DNA of 64,000 bases from Devosia nitrariae (GCF_030160115.1 NZ_BSNS01000007.1:421501-485500); one strand, 5' to 3'; positions 54,657-64,000 are shown, counted from the stretch's first letter. Program-made: numbers and translations. The notes: a model not told the origin generated them from the sequence alone.

Positions 54657-54722
54657 TCACCCCGCGACTGCAGGTTCGCCCGCCGCCCAGAGGAGAAGAT
54701 GGGTGTCGAGCAGAAGCTTCAC
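54657..54722 (-). pseudogene. VapC-like toxin, truncated
   Basis: Reading begins at GTG 54722, overlapping the ancestral antitoxin stop (GTGA), and gives KLLLDTHLLLWAAGEPA, the conserved N-terminus of PIN-domain VapC toxins with the first catalytic Asp in DTH. The frame stops at 54657 after 21 codons, where about 130 residues are expected. It ends about 50 bases from tRNA-Ala. Confidence 0.75.
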
Positions 54723-54963
54723 GCGTCACTACCGAACATCCGTTCGATTCTCTTTTCGCCATGCGGTCGAAGTCATCGGGTACCTTGAACTGACCGGCCA
54801 TGAAGCCGACCCGGCGCGCCTCATGCAGCGAGGGCGCGTCGAGGGCCACAACCTTCACCAAGGGCTTGCCGGCCTTGACGATGACAAAAGGCTCGCCTCG
54901 GGCCGCCCGCTCGATCAAACGCGACAAGTGCTTTTTGGCCTCACGAATATTGGCAGTGCGCAC
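54719..54963 (-). pseudogene. Phd/YefM-type antitoxin, frameshifted
   Basis: From GTG 54963 (AGAGGT upstream) the frame encodes RTANIREAKKHLSRLIERAARGEPFVIVKAGKPLVKVVAL, the Phd/VapB-type DNA-binding half, then ...VPDDFDRMAKRE. After about 54746-54755 a one-base loss shifts it: with one base restored it continues in the other frame as IERMFGSDA and stops at 54719-54721, the usual end. As it stands, the protein runs on into unrelated residues to 54634. A sequencing error is possible, but the truncated toxin behind it favours real decay. Confidence 0.72.
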
Positions 54964-55035
54964 AGCACCTCTCCCCGACTTGGTCCACTAAACTGAGTTA
55001 AGTAGGCGTTCGATCCAACATCGGACGAATGCAGC

Positions 55036-57180
55036 TTAATTCAGGAACACCGTAACGCTATCGGCGCGCCCTTCGGCATCGATCACCGAAAGCGTGACGT
55101 AGCCGGGGCCGTCGGGCTGCCACCGGCTCTCGCGGGCAAAGGCTGTGCGGCCCACCGGAAGGCCGTTGGTCATGAAGGTGAAGGGCGGCACGCCGTTGCG
55201 CACCTTGATGGTGAGCGGCGAGATGACGTTGGCGGCATAGGCGAGGTCGAGGTCGACGCCATCGCTGGGAAAGGCGATCTGCGGCCCGGTATCGCGTGCC
55301 ACCATCTCCTGGTCGGGATGGCGGAAGCGGCGGAGCGGCGCCGGCAGCTCCGTGTTGGAGGCGATCAGCGCCCCTGCCGGCGCCCGCGGCAGCGGCGCTT
55401 GGCGTTGCCCCAGCCGGTCGAAGGCCTCGAAAAGCACGGGCGCGGCGGCGGTGATGCCCGCGAGGCCTGGAACCGGGGTGCCATCGGGCCGCCCGACCCA
55501 GACGCCGACCACGGTGCGGCCGTCGAAACCGATGGCCCAGGCATCGCGATATCCGTAGGACGTACCGGTCTTGTAGGCGATGCGGCCGGGCGAGCCATTG
55601 AGCGGCGGCGGCACGTCGGCGAGGATATCGGCGACATACCAGGTCGCTACAGGATCGAACACGGGCGCCGCCCCGTCCATTGCGGCCGGCAGCGGCGTGA
55701 CTCCGTCGGTCAGTAGGACCGACCGCCCACCCCGGGCGATGGCGGCATAGGCAGAGACGAGATCGCGGAGCGTGACACCCACCCCACCGAGCCCGATGGC
55801 AAGGCTGGGAGCGGTATCGGGCGGGAACCGCAGTGGCGCATGCGCCCGCCGCAGGCGCAGCGCAAGCTGCGCCGGCCCCACCGCATCGAGCACCACGATC
55901 GCCGGAATGTTGAGCGACTCGGTCAGCGCCTGGCGGATGCTGACCGTGCCACGGGTGAACCCGTCGAAATTGGCGGGCACGTAGGCGCCAAAGGCCGTCG
56001 GACGGTCTTCGATCAGGCTCGCCGGATGCGCCAGGCCCATCTCGAAGGCAAGGCCGTAGATGAAGGGCTTGAGCGTCGAGCCCGGAGAGCGCACCGCCGT
56101 GGTCATGTCGACGAAACCCTGGCTCTCGGAATTGAACAGCCCCGCCGAGCCGACCGACGCCAGGACCTCGCCGCTTTCCACATCGGCCGCAACGATAGCC
56201 ACGGACACTCTCGGGTCGATGAAGCGCGCACGCGCCGCCGCCAGCCGCTCGAGTGCGTCCTGGAGGGGCTTATCGATGGTCAGAGCAATCTCTCGGATTT
56301 GCGGCTGGGCGGTCTGCGCCGCCTGCGCCATATGGGCGGCCAGCATCGGGAAGTCGCGCCGCGCCGTCGGAATGGGCTCGAGCCTTGCGGCAGCGGCCTC
56401 TTCCCGGCTCAGCACGCCCGCGACCGCAAGCCGGTCCAGCACCATGTCGCGCGCGGCGCGTGCCGCCCCGGGATCGCGGTCGGGCCGGCGCGCTTCGGGT
56501 GATTGCGGCAGGGCCACCAGCAAGGCCGCCTCGGCGGTGGTGAGGCGCGAAGGTTCCTTGCCGAAATAAGCAAGGCTCGCCGCGCGGATACCCTCGATAT
56601 TGCCTCCATAGGGCGCCAGCGACAGATAGAGATCGAGGATCTGCTCTTTGCCGAGCTCGCGCTCGATCCGGCCGGCATGGACCATTTGGCGCAGCTTGCC
56701 ATCGAGGCTCCTGGTCGAGCCGCCCTCGATCAGACGTGCAACCTGCATGGTGAGGGTCGAGCCGCCCGAGACCACCCGGCCGCCGGCCAGCAGGAATTGC
56801 CCCGCTGCCCGGGCCATCGACGTCCAGGCGATGCCGTCATGCTCGTAGAACCCCCCGTCCTCGTAGGCGAGCAGCATGTCGAGGAAGCGCCTGTCGACCT
56901 GGGCTTGCGTGACCGGCAGGCGCCAGCGCCCATCGGCGGTGGTAAAGGGCCGCAGCAACTGCCCGTTGCGGTCAACGACCACCACCGACACGGGGAGCAG
57001 CGCCGGATCGGGCGCCGGCGGCAGCGTGCGCGAGATACCGGCAATCATGGAGTTGATCTGAATGGCCCCAGCCGCCGCGCCGACGAAGAGCATGAACCCG
57101 CCGAGCACCAGGAGCCGCGCCCAGAGGCGCGGCCCATGGTCCGGCGAGGGAGCAGCCATCCCGCTCATATCCCCACTCAT
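55036..57180 (-). CDS. pbpC: Penicillin-binding protein 1C
   Basis: 714 residues. One N-terminal membrane anchor (about 25-47); GT51 transglycosylase with LLAYEDGGFYEHDGI and STLTMQVARLIE; transpeptidase with SxxK at STLKPF, and KTGTS followed by YGYRDAW; and a C-terminal immunoglobulin-like BiPBP_C domain (about 620-714). Predicted to polymerise and possibly crosslink murein. Overlaps the alpha-2-macroglobulin gene by four bases (57177-57180), the conserved yfhM-pbpC pairing. Confidence 0.94.
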   Translation of the reverse strand: MSGDMSGMAAPSPDHGPRLWARLLVLGGFMLFVGAAAGAIQINSMIAGISRTLPPAPDPALLPVSVVVVDRNGQLLRPFTTADGRWRLPVTQAQVDRRFLDMLLAYEDGGFYEHDGIAWTSMARAAGQFLLAGGRVVSGGSTLTMQVARLIEGGSTRSLDGKLRQMVHAGRIERELGKEQILDLYLSLAPYGGNIEGIRAASLAYFGKEPSRLTTAEAALLVALPQSPEARRPDRDPGAARAARDMVLDRLAVAGVLSREEAAAARLEPIPTARRDFPMLAAHMAQAAQTAQPQIREIALTIDKPLQDALERLAAARARFIDPRVSVAIVAADVESGEVLASVGSAGLFNSESQGFVDMTTAVRSPGSTLKPFIYGLAFEMGLAHPASLIEDRPTAFGAYVPANFDGFTRGTVSIRQALTESLNIPAIVVLDAVGPAQLALRLRRAHAPLRFPPDTAPSLAIGLGGVGVTLRDLVSAYAAIARGGRSVLLTDGVTPLPAAMDGAAPVFDPVATWYVADILADVPPPLNGSPGRIAYKTGTSYGYRDAWAIGFDGRTVVGVWVGRPDGTPVPGLAGITAAAPVLFEAFDRLGQRQAPLPRAPAGALIASNTELPAPLRRFRHPDQEMVARDTGPQIAFPSDGVDLDLAYAANVISPLTIKVRNGVPPFTFMTNGLPVGRTAFARESRWQPDGPGYVTLSVIDAEGRADSVTVFLN

Positions 57181-60100
57181 GGCCCGGTCGGCGTGACCTC
57201 GACCATGCCGCTGGCCGTGATGGCGCGCCGTTCGGGCCTGTACATATCCTCGACCGTAGCGCCCGGCAGCACGAAGCTGCCGGGCGAGACCGCCCGCACC
57301 ATATAGGCGGTGGTGATGCTGCCACTCGGTTTCGAATAATAGCGGAAGGCCGCCACGTACTGGTCGGTGCGCGATTCCACATGCACCGGCCGATCGACTT
57401 CGAGCCAGCCGAGATCCGAAGCGCCCTCACCGGCCGAGAGATCCGGGTTTTCGATCTCGAAGCCGGCGGGCAGCGGGTCGGCGACCACATATTGGCCCGA
57501 CCCCAGATCGTGGGGACGCAGCCTCACGATCACCACCAGCCGATCGTTCTGCGCCAGCGGAGCGGCGGTTGGATCAATTGGCGTGCCGTCGGGCAGATAA
57601 TAGCTGCGGCTGAGCGTGAATCCGTTAGCCGAGGGCTTCGGCGGCGTGGTGGGATAGCCGGTGCTGGTCACGCCGAGCTCGGTATCCGAGCTGCCGGTAT
57701 TGACGATCTCGACCGGCGTTGTGAGGTCATCGGCAAGGAAGCGCCGATAGATCTCACCGTTCGCAGCCTCTCCATTTATGGTGACCTCCCCACTGCTCGC
57801 CTCGCGCCCGAGCGCGGCTGCGGCCAGCAGGGTCCAGCTGTCTTCCTGGGTCGAGGTATAGCTGACCTCGTCGCGCAGCCTCGCCAGCTCGCCGGTGAGC
57901 GCCACCAGGTCCACGCCCGAAGGCTTGAACTCGGCGGCCAGCGCGATGACGCCGGCAAGATCGCGGATGTTGCTGCCATAGTCTACGTGCCGGCTGCTTC
58001 TGCCCTCCTCGTCGAGCTTGGCCAACGCCGCCTCAAAGGCGGTATTGGCGCGGGGCTGGTCGCCATAGAGCGCGAGGGCCGCACCAAGCTGGGCCTGAGC
58101 CAGGGGCGAGGCGAACGCATCGAGCCTGGCTTCCAGATAGTAGCGCAGATCCCCTATGGAGGCCCGGCCCGCGCGAGCGAGATCGTAGAGCGCATAGGCC
58201 ACGTCTTCGCCGCCATCCTCGAAGTCGCTGGCATAGGCGAGCTGGTTGGCGAGGTTGTCGAGTGCCATAGTCAGCGCCAGCTCCGGTACTGTATATCCCC
58301 CTGCCTTGGCACGCAGCAGGAAGTCGGTCACGAAGCCGTCGAGCCAAAGGCTGCCGCCGTCATAGGGACTCCACAGGCCGAACCCGCCCGACGAGCTCTG
58401 CTTGGCAAGGACCGCCGTGATGGCATCGGCCACGGCCTGGTCGATCTCGCCTTCGGTGCCGAGGCCAATGCGCTGGGCCACCTCGTTGAGATAGACGAGC
58501 GGCAGAGCGCGACTGGAAACCTGTTCGACGCAGCCATAGGGATAGCGGTCGAGCGCCGTGAGCAGGCCCGGCAGGTCAAGACGCGCCATGGGACCTATGG
58601 CAATGGTCAACTCGCCGGTTCCGGTCAGATAGCGCTCGAGATAATCGTCGCCGATGCTGACCGCCTCGCCTGCAGGGATCGGAATGACCTCGCGCGTCGA
58701 AACCAGCGCACTCACCGGACGCACACCCAGCGTCAACTGCTTCTCGAGCGAGGAGCCATCCGGTTGGGTCAGGGTCAGCACCACGGGCCAATCGCCTATT
58801 GCATCGCCGGTGAGACGCAGATCGAGCGCCGTACGCGCGCCCGTTGCCAGTTCCACTTCGGTGGTGCCGGCATTGGTGCCGATACCGGCGCCGGTCGAGA
58901 GGGCGACAGTATAGGTCCCCGCCTCCCCGGTGACGTTGTTGACCTCGACCAAAAGACGCGATTCGTCGCCCACACGCAGGAAGCGCGGCGGGCTGAGTGT
59001 CACCACGACCGGATCGCGCACGATGACGTCCTCCGAGGCATGGCCTACGGCCGTGTCGGTCCAGGCCATGGCCATCAGCCGCACCGTCCCGGCAAAGTCG
59101 GGCAGATCGAAGCTGATGCTGGCGGTGCCGTTCTCGTCCACGGTGACAATGCCCGAATGCTGGGCGACGAGAACGGTGGTGGGTGGAGGCGTGCCCAGCC
59201 GCGAGGCGCCGCCATCGCCGCCCGAGCGCAGCGCACCCGGCAGACCCTGGGTCGGATCGATCAGCCGCCCATAAAGGTCGCGGATGTCCATGCCGAGCTG
59301 GCGCTGGCCGAAATACCAGTCGTCGGGCGCCGGCACGCCGAAATTGGTGAGGTTGAGAATGCCGAGATCGACGGCCGCCACCGCCACATAAGCCTCTGTC
59401 CCGGCCGGCACGTTGCCGAGGTCGACGGTGACCTCGAGGCCCTGGCGCGGCAAGGATTCGCTCGGCACGTCGAGAGCGACATCGAGCTTGCGGTCACCCG
59501 GATCGACATCGGCGAAAGCAAGGCCCAGTGCGCGGGTGGGCATTCGTTCCTGCCTTCTGTCGGCCGCCCGGTAAAGTACCGCCGTCACATAGGCACCCGG
59601 GCCCCATTCCTCGGTCACCGGCAGGGCGACGGTTGTGCCCTCCTCGGGCACTTCCACCGCCTCCATGGCGATGACGCGGTTGTCGATGACCATGATGAGC
59701 GCGTTGCCAGCGAACTGCGGCTCGAGGCGCAACTGCGCGGTTTCGCCAACCCTGTAGGCGTCCTTGTCGAGCGCGACCTTGAGCGTATCGGGCGTGTCCG
59801 AGCCCGCATCGACATAATAGTAGCCGGCATAGAATTCGTAGCTCGACGAATGCCGGTCGGGGCCATCGCTCTCGACTTCGAGCCGATACCGCCCCCAATC
59901 GACATTGGCGCCGACGTTCGCCGGGCCTCCGGCCGGGATATCGGCGGTGCCCGTCGCCACCTCGCGCGGCGTGGTGATGGCTTCCCATTTCCAGGTCGAG
60001 CCGTCGCGATACCATTGATAGCTGGTCTCGATGCGCGACAGCGACCACCTGACCCCTGGCTTGGCTATCGCGTCGCCGTCTGGTGAAACGGCGATGATTT

Positions 60101-62669
60101 CAAACATGGCGGGGCTGCCGGCGTCGATCTCGGAGGAATCCTGAAACACCGGCTTGATGCCGAGCCGGTCGCCCTCGGCCCTGACCGGACGGGTCAGGCT
60201 GCGTTCGATCGTCCGCCCGTTCGTGTCCACCAGACGCAACAGCAGCTGCGCCTCGAGCGGCCGCGTCGTCGCATAGGGTTCCGGCAGGGTGATTTCGGCA
60301 ACGGCGTTGCCGGCATCGTCGGTCGTGCCCACCACGCCCAAGGGCAAGCGGCTGGTCTCGACGGTGTCGTCCACGCGCCCGAAGACGTAGCCGGCAAAAC
60401 CCGCCAGCGTCGTGCGCGGCCGCGTGATGGCATCGGCCTCGATCTTGAGACCGGGGGCCGTGGCCCCATAGAGATATTTGGCCGCGACATCCACCTCGGT
60501 CACCTCGCCGGGCACGATCGGGGCGTCGCTGGCGCTGAGCTCGAAGGCCAGCCGTTCAGGCTCGAAATCCTCGACGAGGAAGGTGGTGCTGCTCAGCGCA
60601 TCGGCCTTCGGGTCGGCATAGAGCCGCAATGTCCAGGCGCCACGCAGGGCTTCGCTGGCCATTGGCAGGGCCACGAAATAGCTCCCTGCGCCCTGCGCGT
60701 CGAACACCTGGCGGTTGGCGACGACGCCGTCCGGGCGCTGCAACTCCATCGTCAGCGGCAGGTCGGCAACGGCATTGGCGCGCGCGTCGCGCACGAGCGC
60801 GGTGAAGAACACCGTCTCGCCCGGACGGTAAACGCCGCGCTCGGTCGTGGCGAACACGTCGAGCGGGCCAGGCGAGGGCCGACCTTCCACCCCACGGTCG
60901 GTCAGATCGAAGGCGGGCTGGGATAGGTCGAGGAAGGCATAGTCGCCATCCGCCGTCTCGGCGGTCAGCAATTGCGGCGCCCGCCCGCCGGTGCCCCGCG
61001 CCAAGCCCGGGGCGAACACCGCTCGGCCATCGGCATCGGTGGTCACTTCGCCGAGGATCTCGTTGTTGACGGCCACCAGCCGCACCGTGACCTCGTCGAC
61101 GGGCGCCGCGCCCGAAAGATTGCGCACGAAGACGTGGACGCCGTCGTCGCCCTTGACGGTGGTGAGGCCGAGATCGGTCACGATGAACCACTGCGTCGCC
61201 CGCTCCGACCAATACGTTTGCTCCTCGCCCTTGACGGTGGCGGTGATCACATAGGCGCCCGGCTGCATCTCGCCGATGGCCTCGCCCACCGGAATGGCTG
61301 TGGTCACCATGGCGTTACGCTGACCCCGGTCGAGATCGACCTCGCCCTCGTAGACCAGCTCGCCGGTCTGGTCGGCGATCTCCTCGGCCGAATACTGGGT
61401 GAGATCACCGCTGAAGAGGCCGTCGCGCACGGCCGTGGCGATGGTCCGGTCTCCGATGCGGTAGATCATGATCTCGGCGGTCTCGGCGTTGACCGAGCTG
61501 ACCGGCAAGCCGCCCCCCAGGCTCGAGGGCATCACATAGGCCGTGTTGGCAAAGCCGACGAAGGGGCTGCGGTCGGGCACGTAGACGTCGAGCGCTACGT
61601 CCTTGCGCAGGGTTTCGCCGGTCGCCGAGGGCAGGCCGGCGCGCAGGCGAATGGAATAGCGTTTGCCGTGCTCGACGCCCTCGATGCAGATGCGGTTGTC
61701 CTCGATATCCACGGCCGCCTGCGCGCTGTCGACGACCACATAGTCGGAGAGATTGGCGTTGCTGCGCCCCAGGGGCTCCGAGAAGTTCGCACAAATGCGC
61801 GGCACGGCGCCCTCGGCATTCACCTCATGGTCGGTGACGCGGAAGCCGTGCTGGGCAACGACCTCGTCGAGATGCGCTTCCAGTTCCGGATCGGCCTCGA
61901 GCGCCAGGCTGGCGCGATAGCTGGCAATCACCTCGCGCCACATTTCGCGGTATTCCAGTCCCTGCGCCAAGGTCCGCAGCGCATCGGCGCGGTCGGCTTC
62001 GCTTTCGGAGCGCAGGAATGCGTTCATCGCGGCCTGGGCGGCCAGCCAGCCCAGATCATAGCTGTTGTCGCCCGACGACCGGCCTGCAACGGCCTCCGCG
62101 CGCGTCAATGCCGCGTCGGCAAGGGCCTGCCAGATGGCCGGATCATTGACGTTGATGGCCAGCGCCTGGCGATAGGCGACCATCGCGCCGGCCGGATTCT
62201 GGCCGGTCATCGCCTGGTGTCCGGACGCCACCAGCTCGGCATATTGGGCGCCCGGCGGCGGCGTGTCGGTCGAGGGCAGGTCGGTCGCCAACCGCTTGGC
62301 GGCATCGACGATGTTCTGGCCCGGGAACGGCAGCTCGGCAAGCCGTTCGGCGCTGATCATGGCCGGGGAAGGCGACCGGCTGACCCGCCCGGAGGTGGCC
62401 CCGTCATAGTCGGTCTGGGTCCCCATCTCGCCCTTGAGGAAGCACCAGCCCGACTTGTCGTTGAACGTGAATGCCCGGCAGATGCGATCGTCGGCGCAAG
62501 CTGCCTGGCAGGCATCGAGGGTGGTGTTGCGCAGGATTCCATAGTCGAACCCAGGCAAGTCGGTGTTGTCGAAGAGGTTGATTTTCGTATCGGCGGAGAC
62601 ACTGGCCAGTCCCACCAACATGAGCACGGCCGCACCAAACCAACGCGCCCAGTCCCGAGTCCCCGGCAT
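57177..62669 (-). CDS. Alpha-2-macroglobulin family protein with N-terminal PAN domain
   Basis: 1830 residues from the ATG at 62669 (AGGAGG upstream), signal peptide about 1-31 without a lipobox, so probably soluble in the periplasm rather than a lipoprotein like YfhM. First comes a PAN/Apple-like module (about 40-95; TLDACQAACADDRICRAFTF and GWCFLKGE, Cys pairs), then TPR-like helices, many macroglobulin domains, and a thioester site YGCVEQ with C1380, which traps proteases in relatives. Toward the end, the complement-like helical domain and receptor-binding-like domain. Coupled to pbpC; likely guards the cell wall when the outer membrane is damaged. Confidence 0.9.
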   Translation of the reverse strand: MPGTRDWARWFGAAVLMLVGLASVSADTKINLFDNTDLPGFDYGILRNTTLDACQAACADDRICRAFTFNDKSGWCFLKGEMGTQTDYDGATSGRVSRSPSPAMISAERLAELPFPGQNIVDAAKRLATDLPSTDTPPPGAQYAELVASGHQAMTGQNPAGAMVAYRQALAINVNDPAIWQALADAALTRAEAVAGRSSGDNSYDLGWLAAQAAMNAFLRSESEADRADALRTLAQGLEYREMWREVIASYRASLALEADPELEAHLDEVVAQHGFRVTDHEVNAEGAVPRICANFSEPLGRSNANLSDYVVVDSAQAAVDIEDNRICIEGVEHGKRYSIRLRAGLPSATGETLRKDVALDVYVPDRSPFVGFANTAYVMPSSLGGGLPVSSVNAETAEIMIYRIGDRTIATAVRDGLFSGDLTQYSAEEIADQTGELVYEGEVDLDRGQRNAMVTTAIPVGEAIGEMQPGAYVITATVKGEEQTYWSERATQWFIVTDLGLTTVKGDDGVHVFVRNLSGAAPVDEVTVRLVAVNNEILGEVTTDADGRAVFAPGLARGTGGRAPQLLTAETADGDYAFLDLSQPAFDLTDRGVEGRPSPGPLDVFATTERGVYRPGETVFFTALVRDARANAVADLPLTMELQRPDGVVANRQVFDAQGAGSYFVALPMASEALRGAWTLRLYADPKADALSSTTFLVEDFEPERLAFELSASDAPIVPGEVTEVDVAAKYLYGATAPGLKIEADAITRPRTTLAGFAGYVFGRVDDTVETSRLPLGVVGTTDDAGNAVAEITLPEPYATTRPLEAQLLLRLVDTNGRTIERSLTRPVRAEGDRLGIKPVFQDSSEIDAGSPAMFEIIAVSPDGDAIAKPGVRWSLSRIETSYQWYRDGSTWKWEAITTPREVATGTADIPAGGPANVGANVDWGRYRLEVESDGPDRHSSSYEFYAGYYYVDAGSDTPDTLKVALDKDAYRVGETAQLRLEPQFAGNALIMVIDNRVIAMEAVEVPEEGTTVALPVTEEWGPGAYVTAVLYRAADRRQERMPTRALGLAFADVDPGDRKLDVALDVPSESLPRQGLEVTVDLGNVPAGTEAYVAVAAVDLGILNLTNFGVPAPDDWYFGQRQLGMDIRDLYGRLIDPTQGLPGALRSGGDGGASRLGTPPPTTVLVAQHSGIVTVDENGTASISFDLPDFAGTVRLMAMAWTDTAVGHASEDVIVRDPVVVTLSPPRFLRVGDESRLLVEVNNVTGEAGTYTVALSTGAGIGTNAGTTEVELATGARTALDLRLTGDAIGDWPVVLTLTQPDGSSLEKQLTLGVRPVSALVSTREVIPIPAGEAVSIGDDYLERYLTGTGELTIAIGPMARLDLPGLLTALDRYPYGCVEQVSSRALPLVYLNEVAQRIGLGTEGEIDQAVADAITAVLAKQSSSGGFGLWSPYDGGSLWLDGFVTDFLLRAKAGGYTVPELALTMALDNLANQLAYASDFEDGGEDVAYALYDLARAGRASIGDLRYYLEARLDAFASPLAQAQLGAALALYGDQPRANTAFEAALAKLDEEGRSSRHVDYGSNIRDLAGVIALAAEFKPSGVDLVALTGELARLRDEVSYTSTQEDSWTLLAAAALGREASSGEVTINGEAANGEIYRRFLADDLTTPVEIVNTGSSDTELGVTSTGYPTTPPKPSANGFTLSRSYYLPDGTPIDPTAAPLAQNDRLVVIVRLRPHDLGSGQYVVADPLPAGFEIENPDLSAGEGASDLGWLEVDRPVHVESRTDQYVAAFRYYSKPSGSITTAYMVRAVSPGSFVLPGATVEDMYRPERRAITASGMVEVTPTGP

Positions 62670-62978
62670 ATCGTCCCTCCTCGCCCCACAATTGTGCCAA
62701 TCATAGAAACCGCAATTGCGGCGGTAAAGCGGAGATGGCCGACCTCGCCGGCGCTCAATGTTGTTCATTGTCAGGAGTTTGTGTCAGCCGCCGGAGGCAC
62801 GCGTACCAGAGGCTCGACAGCGTTTCCCCGTACCAGCTTGCGCAGGTATCGAGGATCATAGCAGCGCGTGGTGATCGGCCGCACAAATTTTAGAGATCAG
62901 TGATCCGTTCCGACGCCTGACGCGTTAAGCTGGTTCGGAAAGCGGGGCGGTGCCCGTTTTTTATCGGAGCTTGCGATT
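62670..62978. promoter_or_regulatory. 309-base divergent promoter region of A2M and protease genes
   Basis: No gene seen here. It holds the two leaders. A small perfect palindrome CCGCAATTGCGG (62710-62721) lies close to the A2M start. No clear operator known to me; a GGAG precedes the protease GTG. Confidence 0.45.
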
Positions 62979-64000
62979 GTGAAGCGGCGGCCGGTCTACA
63001 GCGGTTCGTCCCGAGGGCGGACACGGGGTGCGGCGCAATCGGCTGGGACGGGATTTGTCCAGCCGGCGCCTTTTGGTGCGCCCGCGGAACCGAGACCCCC
63101 GTCCTGGCGAAGAAGGCTCGGCGCCGGGCTTGCCACCGTCTACACTCGCCACCAGGCCAAGGCGCTGGTCCTGGCCTCCGTCGCCATCGTTCTCCTCATC
63201 ATGGGGCTCTACGAGCTCCTGCGCCCGCCGGGGCAGAACCTGACGCAGACCAATATTAACGATGCGGTCAACTTCGCGCTCAGCGAACGCCCGCGTCCGC
63301 CCTCCATTGCCTCCCAGGCCTACGCGGCCGCCCTGCCCGCCGTGGTCCGGGTCAACGGCTATGATCCGGAGGACGGGCCCTTGGCCGGATCCGCGCCGAA
63401 TCCGCAAGCTCAGCAGGGTGGACCGCCTGTGAAACTGCCTGAGGAGGGCCGCGTCGAGGAGAATTTCCACGAGCGCTACACCGCCGTCGGCACCGGCGTC
63501 ATCATCGACGATCAGGGGACTATCCTCACCAATCTGCACGTCGCCCGCGCCGCCAAGCGCCTGCGGGTTGAATTCGCCGACGGAACCGAATCTACCGCCT
63601 TCATGGTCGGAGCCCGGCCCGACCTCGACCTCGCCGTCATCCGCCCGAGTGTCCTGCCCGACGACCTGCAGCCGGCGACGCTGGGCTCGGCCGCTGCCCT
63701 CAAACCGGGCGACGAGGTAATCGCCATCGGCTTTCCCTTCGGCATCGGGCCCTCCGTGTCCTCGGGCATCGTCTCGGGCCTGTTGCGCGTGCTCGACCGG
63801 GAGAGCGAGGGCTCGATCCGCAATCTCATCCAGTTCGATGCGGCGGCCAATCCCGGCAATTCCGGCGGGCCGCTGCTCAATGCCGATGGCGAGGTCGTCG
63901 GCATCGTCACAGCCATCCTCAACCCATCCGGCATCCGCACCTTTGCCGGCATCGGCCTTGCCGTGACCATCGAGGAAGCGGGGGGCGCAGTGTCCGACTC
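62979..64000 (+). CDS. S1C-family (DegP/HtrA-like) serine protease, 3' end missing
   Basis: 340 residues visible from the GTG at 62979 (GGAG nine bases upstream); the gene runs off the window. A Pro/Arg-rich cytoplasmic N-terminus of about 60 residues, then one membrane helix at 62-81, so a membrane-anchored protease with the catalytic domain in the periplasm. Catalytic triad: H187 in TNLHVA, D217 in DLDLAV and S295 in GNSGGPL. The segment from about 125 to 165 is a low-complexity linker. A PDZ domain may follow outside the window. Divergent from the protease-trapping A2M gene. It is one of only two genes cut by the window. Confidence 0.88.
   Translation, partial: MKRRPVYSGSSRGRTRGAAQSAGTGFVQPAPFGAPAEPRPPSWRRRLGAGLATVYTRHQAKALVLASVAIVLLIMGLYELLRPPGQNLTQTNINDAVNFALSERPRPPSIASQAYAAALPAVVRVNGYDPEDGPLAGSAPNPQAQQGGPPVKLPEEGRVEENFHERYTAVGTGVIIDDQGTILTNLHVARAAKRLRVEFADGTESTAFMVGARPDLDLAVIRPSVLPDDLQPATLGSAAALKPGDEVIAIGFPFGIGPSVSSGIVSGLLRVLDRESEGSIRNLIQFDAAANPGNSGGPLLNADGEVVGIVTAILNPSGIRTFAGIGLAVTIEEAGGAVSD

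Noticed and set aside
57381..60086. Open frame of about 900 codons on the plus strand
   Set aside because: Antisense to the A2M gene, whose motifs are clear; the antisense product is Arg/Gly/His-rich with no family features. GC-rich third positions create such frames.
60972..62861. Another long plus-strand frame within the A2M gene
   Set aside because: Same antisense effect; no ribosome site or recognisable domain.

Overview
The window is one continuous stretch of a GC-rich (roughly 65% by eye) alphaproteobacterial chromosome. The gene set and order point to Hyphomicrobiales, most likely a Devosia-like or Pelagibacterium-like organism: the HisC/TyrA/DUF2125/ChaC neighbourhood, a che cluster with STAS, CheD and a CheT-like protein, a GTTC-N7-GTTC LexA box, and rhizobial-type intergenic palindromes. 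No phage, insertion sequence, rRNA or CRISPR array was seen. Both edges cut genes: ftsE at the left and a membrane-anchored S1C protease at the right.

Layout. 0-2.5 kb: cell division ftsE-ftsX and plsC. 2.5-3 kb: a small protein of unknown function behind a canonical alphaproteobacterial SOS box. 3-7 kb: ChaC-like cyclotransferase, DUF2125 protein, and an overlapping hisC-tyrA pair. 7-16.8 kb: housekeeping and metabolic genes (gloB, fumC, rpmF, mtgA, ispA, ybaK, ispG) mixed with acetyltransferases, a methyltransferase and small unknowns. 16.9-22.3 kb: secreted GH43 glycosidase, pyruvate carboxylase and a DUF442 protein. 22.9-27.5 kb: a proVWX glycine betaine/proline-betaine uptake operon plus an orphan second ProX-like protein. 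27.6-34.7 kb: a branched-chain amino acid ABC system (binding protein on +, livG-livF-livH-livM on -) interrupted by a methyltransferase and a Xre-RES toxin-antitoxin pair. 35-50.1 kb: mgsA, three chemoreceptors, then cheY, cheB, cheR, cheD, cheW, cheA, cheY and STAS, all on the minus strand, with one small plus-strand gene carrying the CheZ/CheT-type DxxxQ motif. 50.3-54.5 kb: an overlapping SAF-domain oxidoreductase/epimerase pair, an HPP-family membrane protein, and a TetR regulator divergent from a reductase with a 30-bp palindromic operator. 54.5-55 kb: tRNA-Ala(CGC) next to the wreck of a phd-vapC type toxin-antitoxin locus. 55-64 kb: pbpC with a giant thioester alpha-2-macroglobulin, and divergently a serine protease.

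The chemotaxis block is the most coherent system. The three receptors end in a WSEF/WSEL tail that could recruit CheR/CheB, CheA-CheW form the kinase core, CheR/B/D adapt receptors, two CheY proteins receive phosphate, and the DxxxQ protein is the candidate phosphatase partner. A bidirectional terminator separates cheA-cheW from this gene, so the cluster is probably at least two transcription units.

The observations most worth following up are the SOS-controlled small gene at 2634, the CheT-like gene at 46015, the frameshifted and truncated toxin-antitoxin remnant next to the tRNA, two families of intergenic palindromes (some supply the stop codon of the neighbouring gene), and the A2M/PBP1C locus facing a protease. 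None of these is shown here to be a wholly new system.
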